Shown here piece after piece: positions 1 through 11,918 of a DNA stretch of 64,000 nt. Both the position numbers and the translations under genes were made by a program. The notes beneath the pieces were generated by a model. The model searched no databases, was not told where the DNA came from, and worked only from the letters and a program-made list of their open reading frames with translations. Positions within the stretch are counted from its first letter, which is position 1; each line of letters begins with the position of its first letter. Source of the DNA: Quercus robur. Lineage: Eukaryota; Streptophyta; Magnoliopsida; Fagales; Fagaceae. The stretch is taken from positions 40,203,942 to 40,267,941 of the forward strand of contig NC_065542.1 in assembly GCF_932294415.1 (NCBI RefSeq), written 5' to 3'.

Positions 1-151
1 ATCGACCATTTTCTTTGGTCCATTCAAATCCCTTCCATTTATTCAACAAGAGGAAGAAAGGTCTGCACCTGTCTAATGACCAGGAAATAAAATGGTTTAA
101 GGCAGCAATCATGCCAGTAAGCCTTTGGACCTCCTTAGGATTCCGAGGCAG

Positions 152-913
152 CTATAAGCTGTTAACAGCCCTGATTTGAACGGGACTAACCTCGATTCCC
201 CTGTGGGTCACCATGTAGCCCAAGAATTTTCCCAATCCTACCCCAAATGAACATTTGGATGCGTTGAGACGCAACTTATGTCTCCTCAAAATTTCAAAGA
301 TGTCCCCGAGGTCTCTCACATGGTCGGATACCGCCTTACTCTTTACTACCATGTCATCTATATAGACTTCAGTGCTCTTACCTAGTTGCGACTCAAACAT
401 TCTGGTCATCATTCTCTGGTAGGTGGACCCTACGTTTTTCAAACCAAAAGGCATCACCTTGTAGTGGTAGTTTCCAATGGGAGTGACAAAAACTGTCTTT
501 TCTTGGTCGTCTACAGCTAGTGGTATCTGATGATATCCTTGAAAGGCATCTAAGAAGCTTATCCAGGGATGGCCCACGGTCATGTCTACCAACTGATCTA
601 TCCGAGGCATAGGGAATAGATCTTTTAGGCAGGCTTTATTCAAATCCGTGAAGTCTACACAAACTCGCCATTTTCCACTCTTCTTCTTTACCACTACAGT
701 ATTGGCCAACCACTCAGGGTAAAAAACTTCCTTGAAAGCTCCTGCTTTTTTAAGCTTCATCACCTCGTCCTTAACAGCGTCAACATGCTCATTCGACGGG
801 TGCTGAGATGATTGTTTCTTGGGAGTAACAGATGGGTTAACATTTAGGTGGTGGCAAATGAAGCTCAAATCAACCCTTGGGGCCTCGTAGGCGTCCCACG
901 CAAACACGTCCAC
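152..913 (-). pseudogene. Ty3/gypsy reverse transcriptase segment
   Basis: This open stretch of about 250 codons carries the RT palm motifs in order: the KSGKWRVCVDFTDLN region, LDAFQGYHQIPL, VMPFGLKN, and the catalytic YIDDMVVKS, followed by FLGYMVTHRGIEVSP. The two catalytic aspartates of YIDD are intact. A stop follows 'AVNSL', but the same frame resumes with the usual NPKEVQRLTG connection-domain wording down to position 1, so the polyprotein is interrupted by a point change there. Upstream (914-1254) is the protease-RT linker, out of frame or with stops. The first codon listed is not a real start; this is an internal part of pol. Confidence 0.92.
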
Positions 914-1254
914 ATTTTCTCTAAGAAACCCAATTAGCTCTTCTTTCTCTTAGGGAGGTAGTTCCGAGCCGACTTGAAAGAACTTTTCTGGATCAATGCC
1001 AACAACTACCTTTTCTAGATCCTCGCATTTTGCCTCCTCAGTTGATTCATTACCGGGCAATGCGAGGTGGCTGATTGCTATAAGCCCCTTCCAGTAGAGG
1101 CTGAGGGCTCAACACAAGGTTGGCGTGAGATGGCAGCCACCATGCACTATTTGGCCATGGTCTGATTCCCCACAATCTCTTTAATCTGGCCCTCCGACAG
1201 GTACTTCACCTTCTGGTGCAGGGTAGAAGAAGAGACAGCTCCTAGGGTATGAAG

Positions 1255-1938
1255 CTAAGGTCTAGCCACAATAGCTGTGTAGGGTGAATAAACGTCGACT
1301 ATAATGAAATCCACCTCCACCATGTCAGAACCGGTTTGTATAGGCAGTCTGATCTGGCCCCTTGGAGTAACGGTCTTCCCCTCGAAGCTTACCTGAGGGG
1401 AATCATACGCCGTTAAGTCCTCGGGTTTTAAGTTCAGCCCCTTGTACAGGTTGGGGTACATTACTTCCACAACACTGCCCTAATCTACTAGCACTCTCTT
1501 CACATCATATCCTCCAATCTTGAGTGTGACCACTAGAGCATCATCATGAGGTTGGATGGTTCCGATCAAATCTTCGTCTGAGAAGCCCAGCACTGGTGAG
1601 GCTTCCTTCTTGGCCTTTTTGGACTCCCAATCATCATCCTCAGTGGGAAGCCGAGCCACAGGCATTACCCTGGAAGGACAAGAGTTGGTCCTTCCCGGAG
1701 CAACAAAAATGACATTTATTGTGCCTATAGGAGGTCTTAAGGAGATGTCTCTCCGAGACTCAGGATTCGCCTGTCCTTGTTGACCACTGGAATGATGTAA
1801 GAGATGCCTTAATTTTCCTTCTCGGACTAGCTGGTCCAAGTGGTTCCTTAAGTTCCTGCAATTCTTAGTGGTGTGCCCCGATTCTTGGTAGTATTGGCAA
1901 TACAGGTTTTGGTTGCGCTTCATAGGGTCTCCTGCCAT
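1255..1938 (-). pseudogene. Ty3/gypsy gag C-terminus (CCHC knuckle) and aspartic protease
   Basis: On the minus strand, 1938-1480 encodes a retroviral-type zinc knuckle (CQYYQESGHTTKNC, C-x2-y-x4-H-x4-C style) and runs into the start of the protease (GGYDVKRVLVD). The next codon is a TAG stop (1480-1482), exactly where the protease active site D-x-G-S should be; the frame continues as GSVVEVMYP through 1255. A single C-to-T change of CAG (Gln) would explain the stop. The gag-to-protease join is otherwise open, so this is a lightly damaged copy. Confidence 0.85.
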
Positions 1939-3047
1939 CTTATTTGGCCATTTGAAGAATGGCTCGTTCTTGATCTTCTCTAGAGGCTGATGTACCAGAT
2001 CTCAGAACACAGCATTAATTGCCTGCACGTCAGCAGATCCAGATTGCCCTGCAAAGTCTCTCCTCGGCCAGTTGTTGTTGTTAAATCTGTCCGACCTGAA
2101 GTCTCTCCTCTCCTAAGGAACAACCTTCGCTTTTCCTTTACCCAACTGCTGGTCTTCTTCGACCCTTTTATACTTGTCGATCTAGTCCATGAGTTTGCGT
2201 AGGCTAGTGACAGGCTTTCCTGTTAAGGATTTTCTTAAACCATGCTTAGTTGGGAGGCCACTCTTAAAAGTGTTGATGGCGACATCGTCATGGTTACCCT
2301 CTATCTCATTGTACATCCTCCAGTACCTATCTGATTAGGTTTTTAGGGTCTCCCCTTCTCGCATAGACAAAGACAGTAAAGAATCCAAGGGCCAAGGAAC
2401 CCTGCTACTCGTGATGAAGCAAAAGCCAAAGGCCTGGGTCAGTTGCTTAAAGGAACTTACAGAATTTGGCCTAAGGTCATCAAACCATCTCATCGCCACT
2501 GGTCCTAAGCTGGACGAAAATACATTGCACATCAAAGCCTCGTCTTTGGAATGAACGACCATCCTCTGGTTAAACTGGCTTACATGCTATACGGGGTCCA
2601 TTCGACCATTGTACATAGTGAAAGTAGGTTGATGGAATCACCGAAGGAGCTTAGCCCCTTCTATCTTGCATGTGAAGGGTGACTTAAAGATTCGATCCAA
2701 GGCCTCGCTCATGGTGTCGTTCACTAGGCCTTTACGGGACGGACTTTTGTGTCTTCTTTTATAGTGGTGCTCTTCCTCATAAGAAAAGGTTTCACTTGAT
2801 GGAGTTCTTGACCTTTTCCTATAATTGTCGTCCCCTTCATCACTAGTATCTGAACTAGAAGGGGAACGCCTCCGTTGCACACGACGTAGTTTCTTTTTAA
2901 GTCGTCGATCTCCTGCTGTAGGGTTTTGTTATCGTCCTGCTTTTGGGATATGTGACTTCTCACCCTAGAATGGCTTTTGGTTGTATGGGTAGTATGTACA
3001 CTACCCTCTCGATGTTTGTCCCGATCTCTTTCCCGTTCAAGGTTAAG
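1939..3047 (-). pseudogene. Ty3/gypsy gag N-terminal and central region, frameshifted
   Basis: Minus-strand pieces at 2880-2638 and 2562-2335 read as plant gag: an Arg/Ser-rich region, then FKSPFTCKIEGAKL, and the segment with SKDEALMCNVF followed by LGPVAMRWF that closely parallels gag of the other element (KNEALMCKIFPSSMGPIAIR at 43.8 kb). The frame changes and stops several times, so no continuous gag can be made. There is no conserved-domain evidence beyond this parallel. Confidence 0.75.
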
Positions 3048-3150
3048 AAAGTTGTCCTACCGTTGAGAACCTGCAGGCTCTATTTGGTGTGGACCTGTTT
3101 GGTGTGGACCTGATCCCAACATGTTTAACCATTGCACTCACTAGGGCACA

Positions 3151-3172
3151 AGCTCTCCCCACATACGGCACC
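3151..3172 (-). promoter_or_regulatory. Primer binding site next to the 5' LTR
   Basis: On the minus strand, TGGTGCCGTATGTGGGGAGA begins three to four bases after the LTR end. The TGG-GCC-rich start and position directly after the LTR are those of a tRNA primer binding site in Ty3/gypsy elements. Confidence 0.75.
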
Positions 3173-3175
3173 AAT

Positions 3176-3947
3176 TGTAGGGTCACAATTTGAGGCCCAA
3201 GTCCAAAATGTATGGATTCTTAATCCAATGAGCCCAATACAATGAATTTATAGAAAATGGATCAAAGAACTAGGTCCTAATGAATTAGACAACGTCTAGT
3301 ATTGAATTGCATAGCATTCAAACACAAATAAAGAATGCTGATATCAATAAACTTTCAGTCCGAGGAGGTTAAATCTGGATATAATGATCACTCTAGAATA
3401 TCATAATGATTTAGATTGCTTTACTATTTTTTCTCCCTCCTTTCTGATCCCCTTGTCATGGAGGGTCTCTCACATTATATAGCTTCTTTTGGATCATCTT
3501 GATCCTACACTTGTTGATCATCTTGATCCTACACTTGTTGAGTCCCTACTTAAGTACCCGTCCTTACTTAAGTACCCGTCCCATCAGACACCCCTTTCAG
3601 CCTTCTGTGAGTTGTGGTAGCCAAGACAGCACTGTTCAGAGGTCTTCTCCACATAAATGCAGCCAGAAAAGTAGCTGCAATGCATTTAATGCAATGGTAG
3701 CAACTTTTCCTTAGATATTTTGAGTTTCCTTCCTTCTCGTATGTTCATAGGGCACATTTAGTACATACTTGGACTACATTCATCGTATCCGAGGAGGTAT
3801 TCCTCCTCGAATATCCTTCAATTCATCCCCCACTTATGAGACTTTAACTGAGAACCCCTTAGTAACTATTTGTTCCTCTTCAGACTTATCTATGTCCTCG
3901 AACAAAGCCCAAGGCCCAATACATTATTTTGGACCCTAGTCCCTACA
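3176..3947 (-). repeat. 5' LTR of the left Ty3/gypsy element
   Basis: The 772-bp LTR starts (minus strand) TGTAGGGACTAGG at 3947 and ends GACCCTACA at 3176, giving matching TG...CA ends. A TATATAATG box lies at about 3473-3482. Inside, a 25-bp unit containing TTGATCATC/TTGATCCTACAC is repeated at about 3492-3540, and a TACTTAAGTACCCGTC unit is repeated at about 3547-3580. The sequence around the TATA box matches the solo LTR at 49546-50339, which marks the same family. Confidence 0.9.
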
Positions 3948-4845
3948 GTATATATACAAAACCAATTTTTAATTCAAAATTTAAAATTATGATAACATAA
4001 ATAAGATCTCAATAACAATTGATTGCTCAAAATGACAATAGTTGTCCTCCTATAGCAAAGCAATCATCTCTCAACAACCATTTAACACTATAAATCTATG
4101 CAATTAATATGAATAAAATATTGGAACAACAAGTAATGACCTAAATACCAAATAAAGTTTCAAATTCACGTACTTAACAAGAAACAAATAGAATATATCA
4201 ACAAGGGTGGCTAACAACAAGTTAATGAATTCAATAGATCTCAACGTAAAGTTACGGCAAAACGAAGAGAAAACATGGTATTTGAATATATGAAAATGAT
4301 TACTCAAACCATATAAGAATATCTCGTAAGAAGAAAATGTCACAAATACATGTATATTAAAGATGTTATGTCCTATGTACTCAATAGCACTGGAAGTGTC
4401 ACATCCATGTATTGCCCCCATGGGTAGGATCACTGTAAAGTAAATAATTATTAGGGACCATAGTTGTAACATCTACCTTCACAACACCAATTACGTAATA
4501 TGGATCATGGCCCATTTATTTCTGTTATGGTGGGGTAACTAAAATTATTTCATGGAAATAATTCAGTTAATGTTATATAGAAATATGATCAAACGAGTTT
4601 CACTTCAATTTGCTCAAGAGGTATAAGAATCTAATACCTATAAACCCATGTTTTGTTTTATCTTCTCACTTTCGATTAAAATTTGACCAAATTGGGAAGA
4701 ACAACCTTTAATTGAAACCCTTACTTAAATATTTGAGAAATTAATTTAATGGATTTTTTTTTTTTTTTTTTTGAGAAACTGTCAACCTATATAATGGATT
4801 GAAATTTGAAAGTTGGAACACAAAAAATTTAAATTTAAATTTAAA
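3948..4845. other. AT-rich intergenic stretch, no gene seen
   Basis: Low-complexity AT-rich DNA with a T-tract near 4757-4772 and an ATTTAAATTTAAATTTAAAT run near 4830. Open frames here lack recognisable domains or splice structure. Confidence 0.6.
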
Positions 4846-5450
4846 TTAAACGCCACTATAGGTCCTAAGTCTTGAACGCCACTATAGGCCCTTGTAAGAC
4901 TTAGGACCTATAGTGGCATTCATGAACGTCACTATAGATCCTTTTTTAATTTTAATTTTTTTGTAAAACCCAAGATCTATAGTGGCGTTCATAAATGCCA
5001 CTACAGACCCTTGTGAGACCCTGGCGTTCATGAACACCACTATAAGTCCTTTTTTTTTTCTTTTTTTTTTTTTAAAAGACCTATAGTGGCATTTTATCAA
5101 TATTATTATAGGCCCTTATATGACCCAGGACTTATAGTAGTGGCATTTATAAACACCACTATAAGTCCCAAAAAAATTTATTTTTAATTTCTTTTCAGGT
5201 TGGATTTTTTATTTTCCCTAGACCTATAATGGTGTTTATAAATGTTATTATAAGCCCTTGTTAGACCCGAGACCTACAGTTGCGTTTTTTAAATGCTAAT
5301 ATAGGCCAGTGTTTAAAAACGCTACTATAAAGCCCTCAGTATGTGGCTATAGATACCTATAGCGGCGTTTTCAGAAAACGCCACTTTAGAGTACCTATAA
5401 TGGCGTTTTTTATGAACACCACTAAAAAAACACCAGTATAGGTCCTAGTA
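4846..5450. repeat. Cluster of palindromic 'CACTATAGG' repeats (CACTA-like subterminal repeats)
   Basis: About ten imperfect copies of a palindromic unit occur in 600 bp: CCTATAGTGGCGTTT-spacer-AAACGCCACTATAGG and variants, for example at 4850-4895, 4905-4940, 4978-5010, 5130-5165, 5355-5390 and 5395-5425. Units alternate in orientation, so each can fold back. Short, dense, alternating motifs of this wording are typical of subterminal regions of plant CACTA (En/Spm) transposons. I could not find convincing CACTA termini or a 3-bp target duplication, so the family is inferred. Confidence 0.6.
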
Positions 5451-5954
5451 TGCTTTTAACAGTTAGATTTAATAGAAATTAAAGCTTTAATATAGTTACT
5501 ACTTTTGGAGAGTTATATTAGTGGTAATTTGCTCCCAAATCTCTCTCTCTCTCTCATAATAATTTCATATAGTGGAAGGTTATACATATATATATTTGAA
5601 TGAAGTATTACTTTGCCAATCTCTACAAATTCATGTTTTTTTAGGGTCCAGTTAACAAATACATTAGTACATTTGTTAATGAACTATTTAAAGAAAGTTT
5701 TGATACCACTTTTATGAAAATAAAAAAAGCTCTCAAAATATTAATTATTTTTTATCTTTTCTCATTATAATTTTTTTAAAATAATTTACTAACAAGTAAC
5801 CAATGCACTTAAAGGATTAGTTAACTCTTTCCAATAGATGCAAGTTCATGTATTTTCCCATTTTTTTGTATGCACGACAGCAAACGGTTAAATCACTATT
5901 TTTAACAGTGCATTACATGTAACTGGTTGGGAATAATGATTGAATTCCTTTATC

Positions 5955-6172
5955 ACGCAAACGAGAAATTATAAGGTCCAAATGGTGGACAAATGATGTG
6001 GTCCACCATTTCACTAAAAGACTCACACTTGTTTAAAATTGCTGAGTTAGAAAAAAATTTTAAACAAAAATTGATTACTGACTCAGCAATTTTAAACAAG
6101 TGGGAGTCTTTTAGTGGAATAGTAGACAAGTGATGTGTTCCACTAGAGGACTGTATAATTTCTCCGCTCATA
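5955..6172. mobile_element. Foldback/MITE-like element with ~90-bp inverted arms
   Basis: The left arm (about 5961-6048) and right arm (about 6079-6168) are inverted copies. The strongest part is CTAAAAGACTC-CACTTGTTTAAA and TTGCTGAGT against their complement; the outer part contains GAGAAATTATA on both sides. About 30 bp of A/T-rich loop separates them. No coding capacity. Target duplication not identified. Confidence 0.7.
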
Positions 6173-9100
6173 CACTGTATGCACTATTTAAGCAAGAGTT
6201 GAAAACTTAATCTAGGAGATGAAACTTAAATGGTGTTGGTGAAAACAAAAATAATATAAATAATGAAATTTGGAATTAGGATAGGATTGAAGCGAATCAG
6301 TTTTCTACCTCTTTATCAATGTTTGAATCTTTTTCTCCCCCAAGTTGAAATTAACTTTCCACTAAGATCTCACTAACTCATAAAACTCACTTTTTTTTAT
6401 TCAATTAACTATATTATTCTTACCTTCTCAAAAAAAAAAAAAAACTATATTATTCTTATGATAAATACTCCATCTATTCATATTAATATCAAAATTCATA
6501 ACAAAAGGTCTTGGTTCCAAGTTTTTAGTTTCTCACGTAATTGTAAATATTTAGATTTTTCAATATCTCTTTATTAATAACTAATATAATGATTTATCTT
6601 TATCCATGACTCAAACTTATATATAAAATATTTGGCTTTTGGACTATCCATACACATAGAAAGTTATTTAAGATGGATGGACTGTAGGAGAGATTTAAAG
6701 GGTGATAATAATGATAATAATATCACATAGAGGTAACGATTGTATATATAAATAAAGCATTCGAGATGCTTTTTTCAAGCTAGTAGGAATTTCACATCAG
6801 ATAGAGAGGTATTATGGTCACACTCAGATAGAGTTTCTGTAATTGGTTGTCTTCTTCATACACTTTTTATTTAGGGAAAAAAAACTAGCAGAAATTCTAG
6901 GATAAGAGACAACAAACTCTAAAAGTTAAGAGAGAAAAGGTGTAGTGAACAGAAGAATTCAAAGATCGAGGGAGGAAGACCACTTATTTGGTAAGAATTT
7001 TTTTTTCAAGAAAATTTCTATCCCTAATTCCTCTGTTATGGTTTCTTAATGTTGGTTGTCGTTACCACACATTGTTAGATGCATGGGAACATATTCCTAT
7101 CTAAATGCTAAAAGAAATTGATTGGCATAGATAAGATTGTATCTGTAGGATTTCAAAATACTAGAAAAATAAATATATAAATTTTTGTGTGTCCTCAAAG
7201 TTAAGACTCAGTATTGATTGGCATCAAATTAAATTTATTCTAACTTCTCATAAAAATTCTTTTTGCGTTAGTGAAACATAAGGAATACAACTTAACTTAC
7301 ATTCTAAAGGTTCTAAAGCTACTTAAATATATATATATATATATATATAAATTATCTAGAATGTTTAGTGCTTTTTAATTCTCACAAAAATATAGAATTT
7401 CCCAGATAATCATAAGAAGAATCTCTTCAAGTCTAAAACTACTTGAAATATCCATAATAAACTTGAAATTATTTTTAATCAATAGCTATAGCCTAAATTA
7501 TAATTTTTTGCAATTAACACCTTAATTCAAGAGTAGTTTTGCAAAGTCAATCTCCCGTCCAAAGACTCTAAACTAAAAAAATAATGGATAATTCCTTCGA
7601 AAAAAAAAGTAATGGATAATGAATAGTGAGTACACTATGTAATCAGAATTAAGGTGTGTGTACTCAAAAGTCTAAACTACTTACATAATGTAATGAATAG
7701 TGAATACACTAAATCGGAATTAATTTATTCCACTAATTTGAACAGTATGGTGGACATTACATATTGATCTCAAATTAGAACGTTGCTCACATTTTTTTCA
7801 TATAATAAATTTAGGGTACTCAGATGCCATTATAATTTAAGATGGATTATTGTTGTAATTTAATTATCTTTGAAAGTTTTGAAATTCTAGGGTTTCTAGG
7901 ACTCTATTCTGTCATTTTTCTCAATTTGTTTCAGTCTTATCTCCTTACAATTTAAATATTTGTGAGGTAAAAAATAATTTTAAAATGTCGTTTTGTGTTT
8001 TCAATATTTTTTGTATATTTTTCCAGTGCTATGAATAATTTTAGTAGCATATTTATAAGAAATATATGTAATTTTCAGATCTTAACTTTACTTATGTCTG
8101 TACTTTATGTCATACATAGTATATTTTATTCACAGTCGGTCTCCAAGTCAAAAAAAAAAAAAAAAAAGATTACACTAGATTAAATGCTAGTGTAAAATTT
8201 AGATATGTTAAAAAATGTATTCTCCAACTCGTTTCCTAACTTGACAAACTACCATTCCTAAACACTTTTGCTATAAGCCTATAACTTCCAGCTATCGCTT
8301 TCATATCATTTCCACCATTCATACAAAGGGGAATTCAAAACCAGATTTTTCATATGGAGAAAGCTTGATGATATCATTAACATTACTAGGCTAATACAAT
8401 TACATTTAACTGCTCTCAATTATTATTTTCGTGACAACCACTGCTACCATAATGGTAAAACCCAATATTGTTATTATAATATTGTAACCACTATGGTATG
8501 TGCTAGTATTATTATCCTCCTTGTCATCATCACCCCTCCCATTTTACTCATTATCATCAACTAGTCATATACAGTCACTTGCACAATTACCACCATCAAA
8601 ATCATTATCAATTCATGGTGTCATTCTTCTATTTCAAACCATCCACACTGCTAAATTCAACATGACAACTCACTAGCAATTTAAACCTTTCCTTTTATCA
8701 ATCAAACACCATAAGGTTGAACTATAAATTAAAGAAAATACTATTTCTGTATCTACATATATGGTCACTGCAGAATACAGACAATTTTCAAATATACATT
8801 AATCATTTTGCTAATTTGTATTTTGTGTGTTCTTATATTGAACTTAAAAAGGATATTTAATCATTCAAAAGAGATGGCGAACTTATTAGTACCAATTTCA
8901 TTCAAAGTAGGAAATCAGGGTGTTCCATTATACAAAAGAGCCTAGAAGGGTTATTTGAGCTGTGTGTAGCAACTTTTATAGAAATTTTTCAATTGATTAT
9001 TTGTTACGTAGAAATAGATCGGATATCTGAAAGATACCCATGATTTGCATTATTAACTGGACAACTGGATTTAACTAAAAAAAAATGTATGGACAAGTCT

Positions 9101-10478
9101 TTGTAAGGTAAAGGACGGGTTAGAGAAAAAAAGAAAAAAGAAAAACCACTGCAAATTCCAAAGGTTGAATGAAACAAATTGGGACAAATATGTTGTGTGA
9201 AGTGGCGCATGGGAGCCTCAGCCCCTAACGGTCAAAGAACAAAAACATGAGGGTGGGTCAAGAGAGAAAAAGATGGGTCAGGGTCAGGACTCAGGAGTCA
9301 CAAAAAACAACTAGGGGCGGCTAATAGGAGACTGGGAAGTTGGGGTTAGCTAGGGGAGGCATTGGCCCTTCGGTAAAGCCTAGAGCCACCTTCACTGGTT
9401 CATGTCTCTCTCTGTCTCTAGACTTTTTCACTGGTTCATGCCCCTCTCTATCTCTTTCTCTCTCTAGACTTTTTGGGGGTAGGTGTCTCTATAAAAGAAA
9501 AAATTTGGCGATTTAGTTACCTTAATTAATAAAATCTTTTATTACCGAATAAGAAATTAGTAGGTCAAATCTTGTTTTCACCACAAATTAAATTAATTGA
9601 TATTTTACTTTAATTATATTAAAAAAATCATTATGAAGTAAACATGGTCAGTCTGTCATATTTAAATTCTACTGCATTTTAAAATATAAAAAAATAAAAT
9701 AAAAAAAAGATAAAATAAAGTCCACAGTTTGAGGGGACAATCCAGAGTGCTTGGATTTCTGGTTTGAAACACATGGTGCATAAATCTGTTCCTCACAATG
9801 TGTACTGTCATGTGATACAACTTTAATAAAAGGATCATTGAATATAATAAAAACTGCGCATGAGATGCTTGTTTTATTTTATTGGCTTCTGAATGGATTT
9901 TCTTCTCCTCATATGGTATATAGTTATCTTCTTCTTTTTTTGAGAATCCGAGTATATAGTTATCTGTGTATACCACAAAACCCACATTTTATTTGCTTGT
10001 GTTCTGAGATCTTTAATCTAGTGGCCCCAATTTGCTCATTTAGCTCTGTCCATGCGGTGGTTGATTTGTTTCTTTGTATAACTTAGATATTTTCTTTTTC
10101 TTTCTTTTTGTCAAGTCCATCATTCATGTCTAGTCTAAACTTTGATATTTTCTTTTTCATTCTTTTTCGTGAGGTCCATCAAGCATGTCTAAGTCTTTTT
10201 TCTGTTTTTTGAGCTGCAAGCATGTCTATGTCTAATTTCGATAGGTGAGAACGATGAAAGATAGACAAAACAAAAACTAGATTTCTCTTTTTGTGATTAT
10301 TATAATTTCTCTTTAAATTGACCATTTAAGAATTTATGATGCAACATTTGTTTTTGTAAACCTTTAACCCTAGAAACTATCTCCTATAATACTACTTGTC
10401 TCAAACTTGAACCTGTGCTGTCACCTTAAGGAATCTTCTCCCAAAAAATTGTTACTTTTGATCAACTATTCTAATAAT
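6173..10478. other. Long AT-rich intergenic region, no gene supported
   Basis: No exon-like coding pattern is seen on either strand. Contents: an (AT)n microsatellite at about 7327-7348, A-runs near 6430 and 8150, a duplicated unit with TTCACTGGTTCATG and TCTAGACTTTTT at about 9392-9475, and two ~52-bp direct copies starting GATATTTTCTTTTTC at about 10087-10138 and 10143-10194. Confidence 0.55.
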
Positions 10479-10687
10479 GAGTGTTAGGTGTATTTAAATA
10501 TCGCTTATTTTGCTGAAACTGAAAAATTATTGCTGAAAATACTGTAAATAAAGGTAAAAATTAATTGAAATAGTATAATGGAGTATATGAATAATATCAA
10601 AAAGTATAGTGGGGCCCATAAATAGTAGTAAAAATAAGCTGAATAATGAAATAATTTTCATTTTCATTTCCACCCAAACGCACACTC
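10479..10687. mobile_element. Non-autonomous DNA-transposon-like repeat, copy 1
   Basis: Bounded by GAGTGTTAGG on the left and CACACTC on the right (short inverted ends). The core GCTTATTTTGCTGAAACTGA, then ACTGTAAATAAAGGTAAAA, recurs at 61770-61920, and a related end is in the MITE at 63408-63630. No coding capacity. Confidence 0.55.
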
Positions 10688-11918
10688 AGGAGGGGGAGAA
10701 GGGCAACAATCTCTCGTTTGACAAGAGGGGAAATGAACAATCTCCCATTTTCTCTTCTTTCTATAAACTTAAACTTATATAATTTAAATGTTGAGACACG
10801 TGAGAACTAATTTAAAGAGGAAACATTTTTTTTTATAAAAGGTAATAAAATTCATGATTGTTCTTAGTTGTCCAATTACTTTGATACCCTCCACAAGTTT
10901 CGATTTTATATATATATAGAAACAATGATATCTAGATCCCTACTTATTTATGCCCTTAAGTGTATGTAGGATCCCCTCATCTCACATACACCAAGTTATT
11001 ACATGGAAAAATCCTTTAGAGGTGACTTTAAGATGTTAACTAGAGATTTTGAATACAAAATGCGGTGTATATCATAAGACATTAAAAATCACTATGACCA
11101 ACCGCTTGGGTTTTGAATTTCTGTTTCTTAATTGCTCGTTAGAATAACAAAGCCATAATAGCTCCCTTAGGAAGGAGCAACATTTGGGTTAGGGGACATA
11201 CTTTTCTAACTCTTTTGGTCACCCTTGTAATTTATTATAATAACGGGAAAATTATTCAAATGACCAGCCCAAAATTTTCTCTCTTTTGAATTCCCCATTT
11301 ATCTTACATTTTTTTAAAAACTATTCTTTCAAAGATAATATGATTTATGAGTGAGAAAGTTGTGAGATTAAAGGTGATTATATATGCGTGTGTGTAATGT
11401 AAACAAATTAATGCACATAATTCTAATTGATAAGCCCCAAATGATACAGATATGAGAAGTGCAATGCAAAGATTTGCCATTTGTCCATTACTGTAACTTT
11501 TTCAAAACAACCGGTGCATATTATTTGGCCCAAATTATACGCCGCAGCCTGCAGGGTTGAGCTTATTGTTCTCAGATTTCAGGCCCAAAGTTATCACAAT
11601 CCAGTAAGTAACGCATATCTGACCCGTTATTCAAAACCCGATTGTTTTGCTTTGCATTAAAGCATTGCACAAAGCCCAATCCTAGACCTTTACCTTCATT
11701 TTGAGCTTTGTTTTTGCCGGAGCTATGTTTGTTGCTCTCAGAACAATCCATGTGAAGATTCATTTGTCTCACATGTTTGAACTTTGAAAGCAACATTCTC
11801 TGGCAATAACATTAATGTCAAGGCTCTTAGCCAACTTAGATAAAATCAATAATGGCTCAGTAACAATTAGAGTCAGCTCTTAACCAATTTGTTCTTAGAT
11901 TTTCACAGATTGATATCC
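10688..11918. other. Intergenic DNA and upstream region of the following gene
   Basis: AT-rich sequence with no conserved coding signal. The last ~100 bases before 11919 would hold the 5' UTR and promoter of the plus-strand gene; I see no convincing TATA box. Confidence 0.45.

Larger units (their letters stand above)
1..3947 (-). mobile_element. Ty3/gypsy LTR retrotransposon (Tat-like), 5' portion, truncated by window edge
   Basis: Read on the minus strand the order is 5' LTR (3947-3176), primer binding site, leader, gag, protease, reverse transcriptase. RNase H, integrase and the 3' LTR would lie left of position 1. Protein-level similarity to the element at 42-54 kb (same CCHC context, same RT wording) suggests the same broad Tat-type group of Ty3/gypsy. 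Gag and protease are broken by stops and frame changes, so the copy is probably dead, although the RT segment reads openly for about 250 codons. The base just outside the LTR is 3948; no target duplication can be checked because the other end is missing. Confidence 0.9.

Noticed and set aside
1-3947. Integrated pararetrovirus (caulimovirus-like) as an alternative for the RT sequence
   Set aside because: Clear LTR, primer binding site and gag-protease-RT order with Tat-type wording, no movement or coat protein motif; Ty3/gypsy fits better.
4846-5450. CRISPR-like array
   Set aside because: The units are palindromic, imperfect and unevenly spaced, and the DNA is from a plant; CACTA-like subterminal repeats explain it better.
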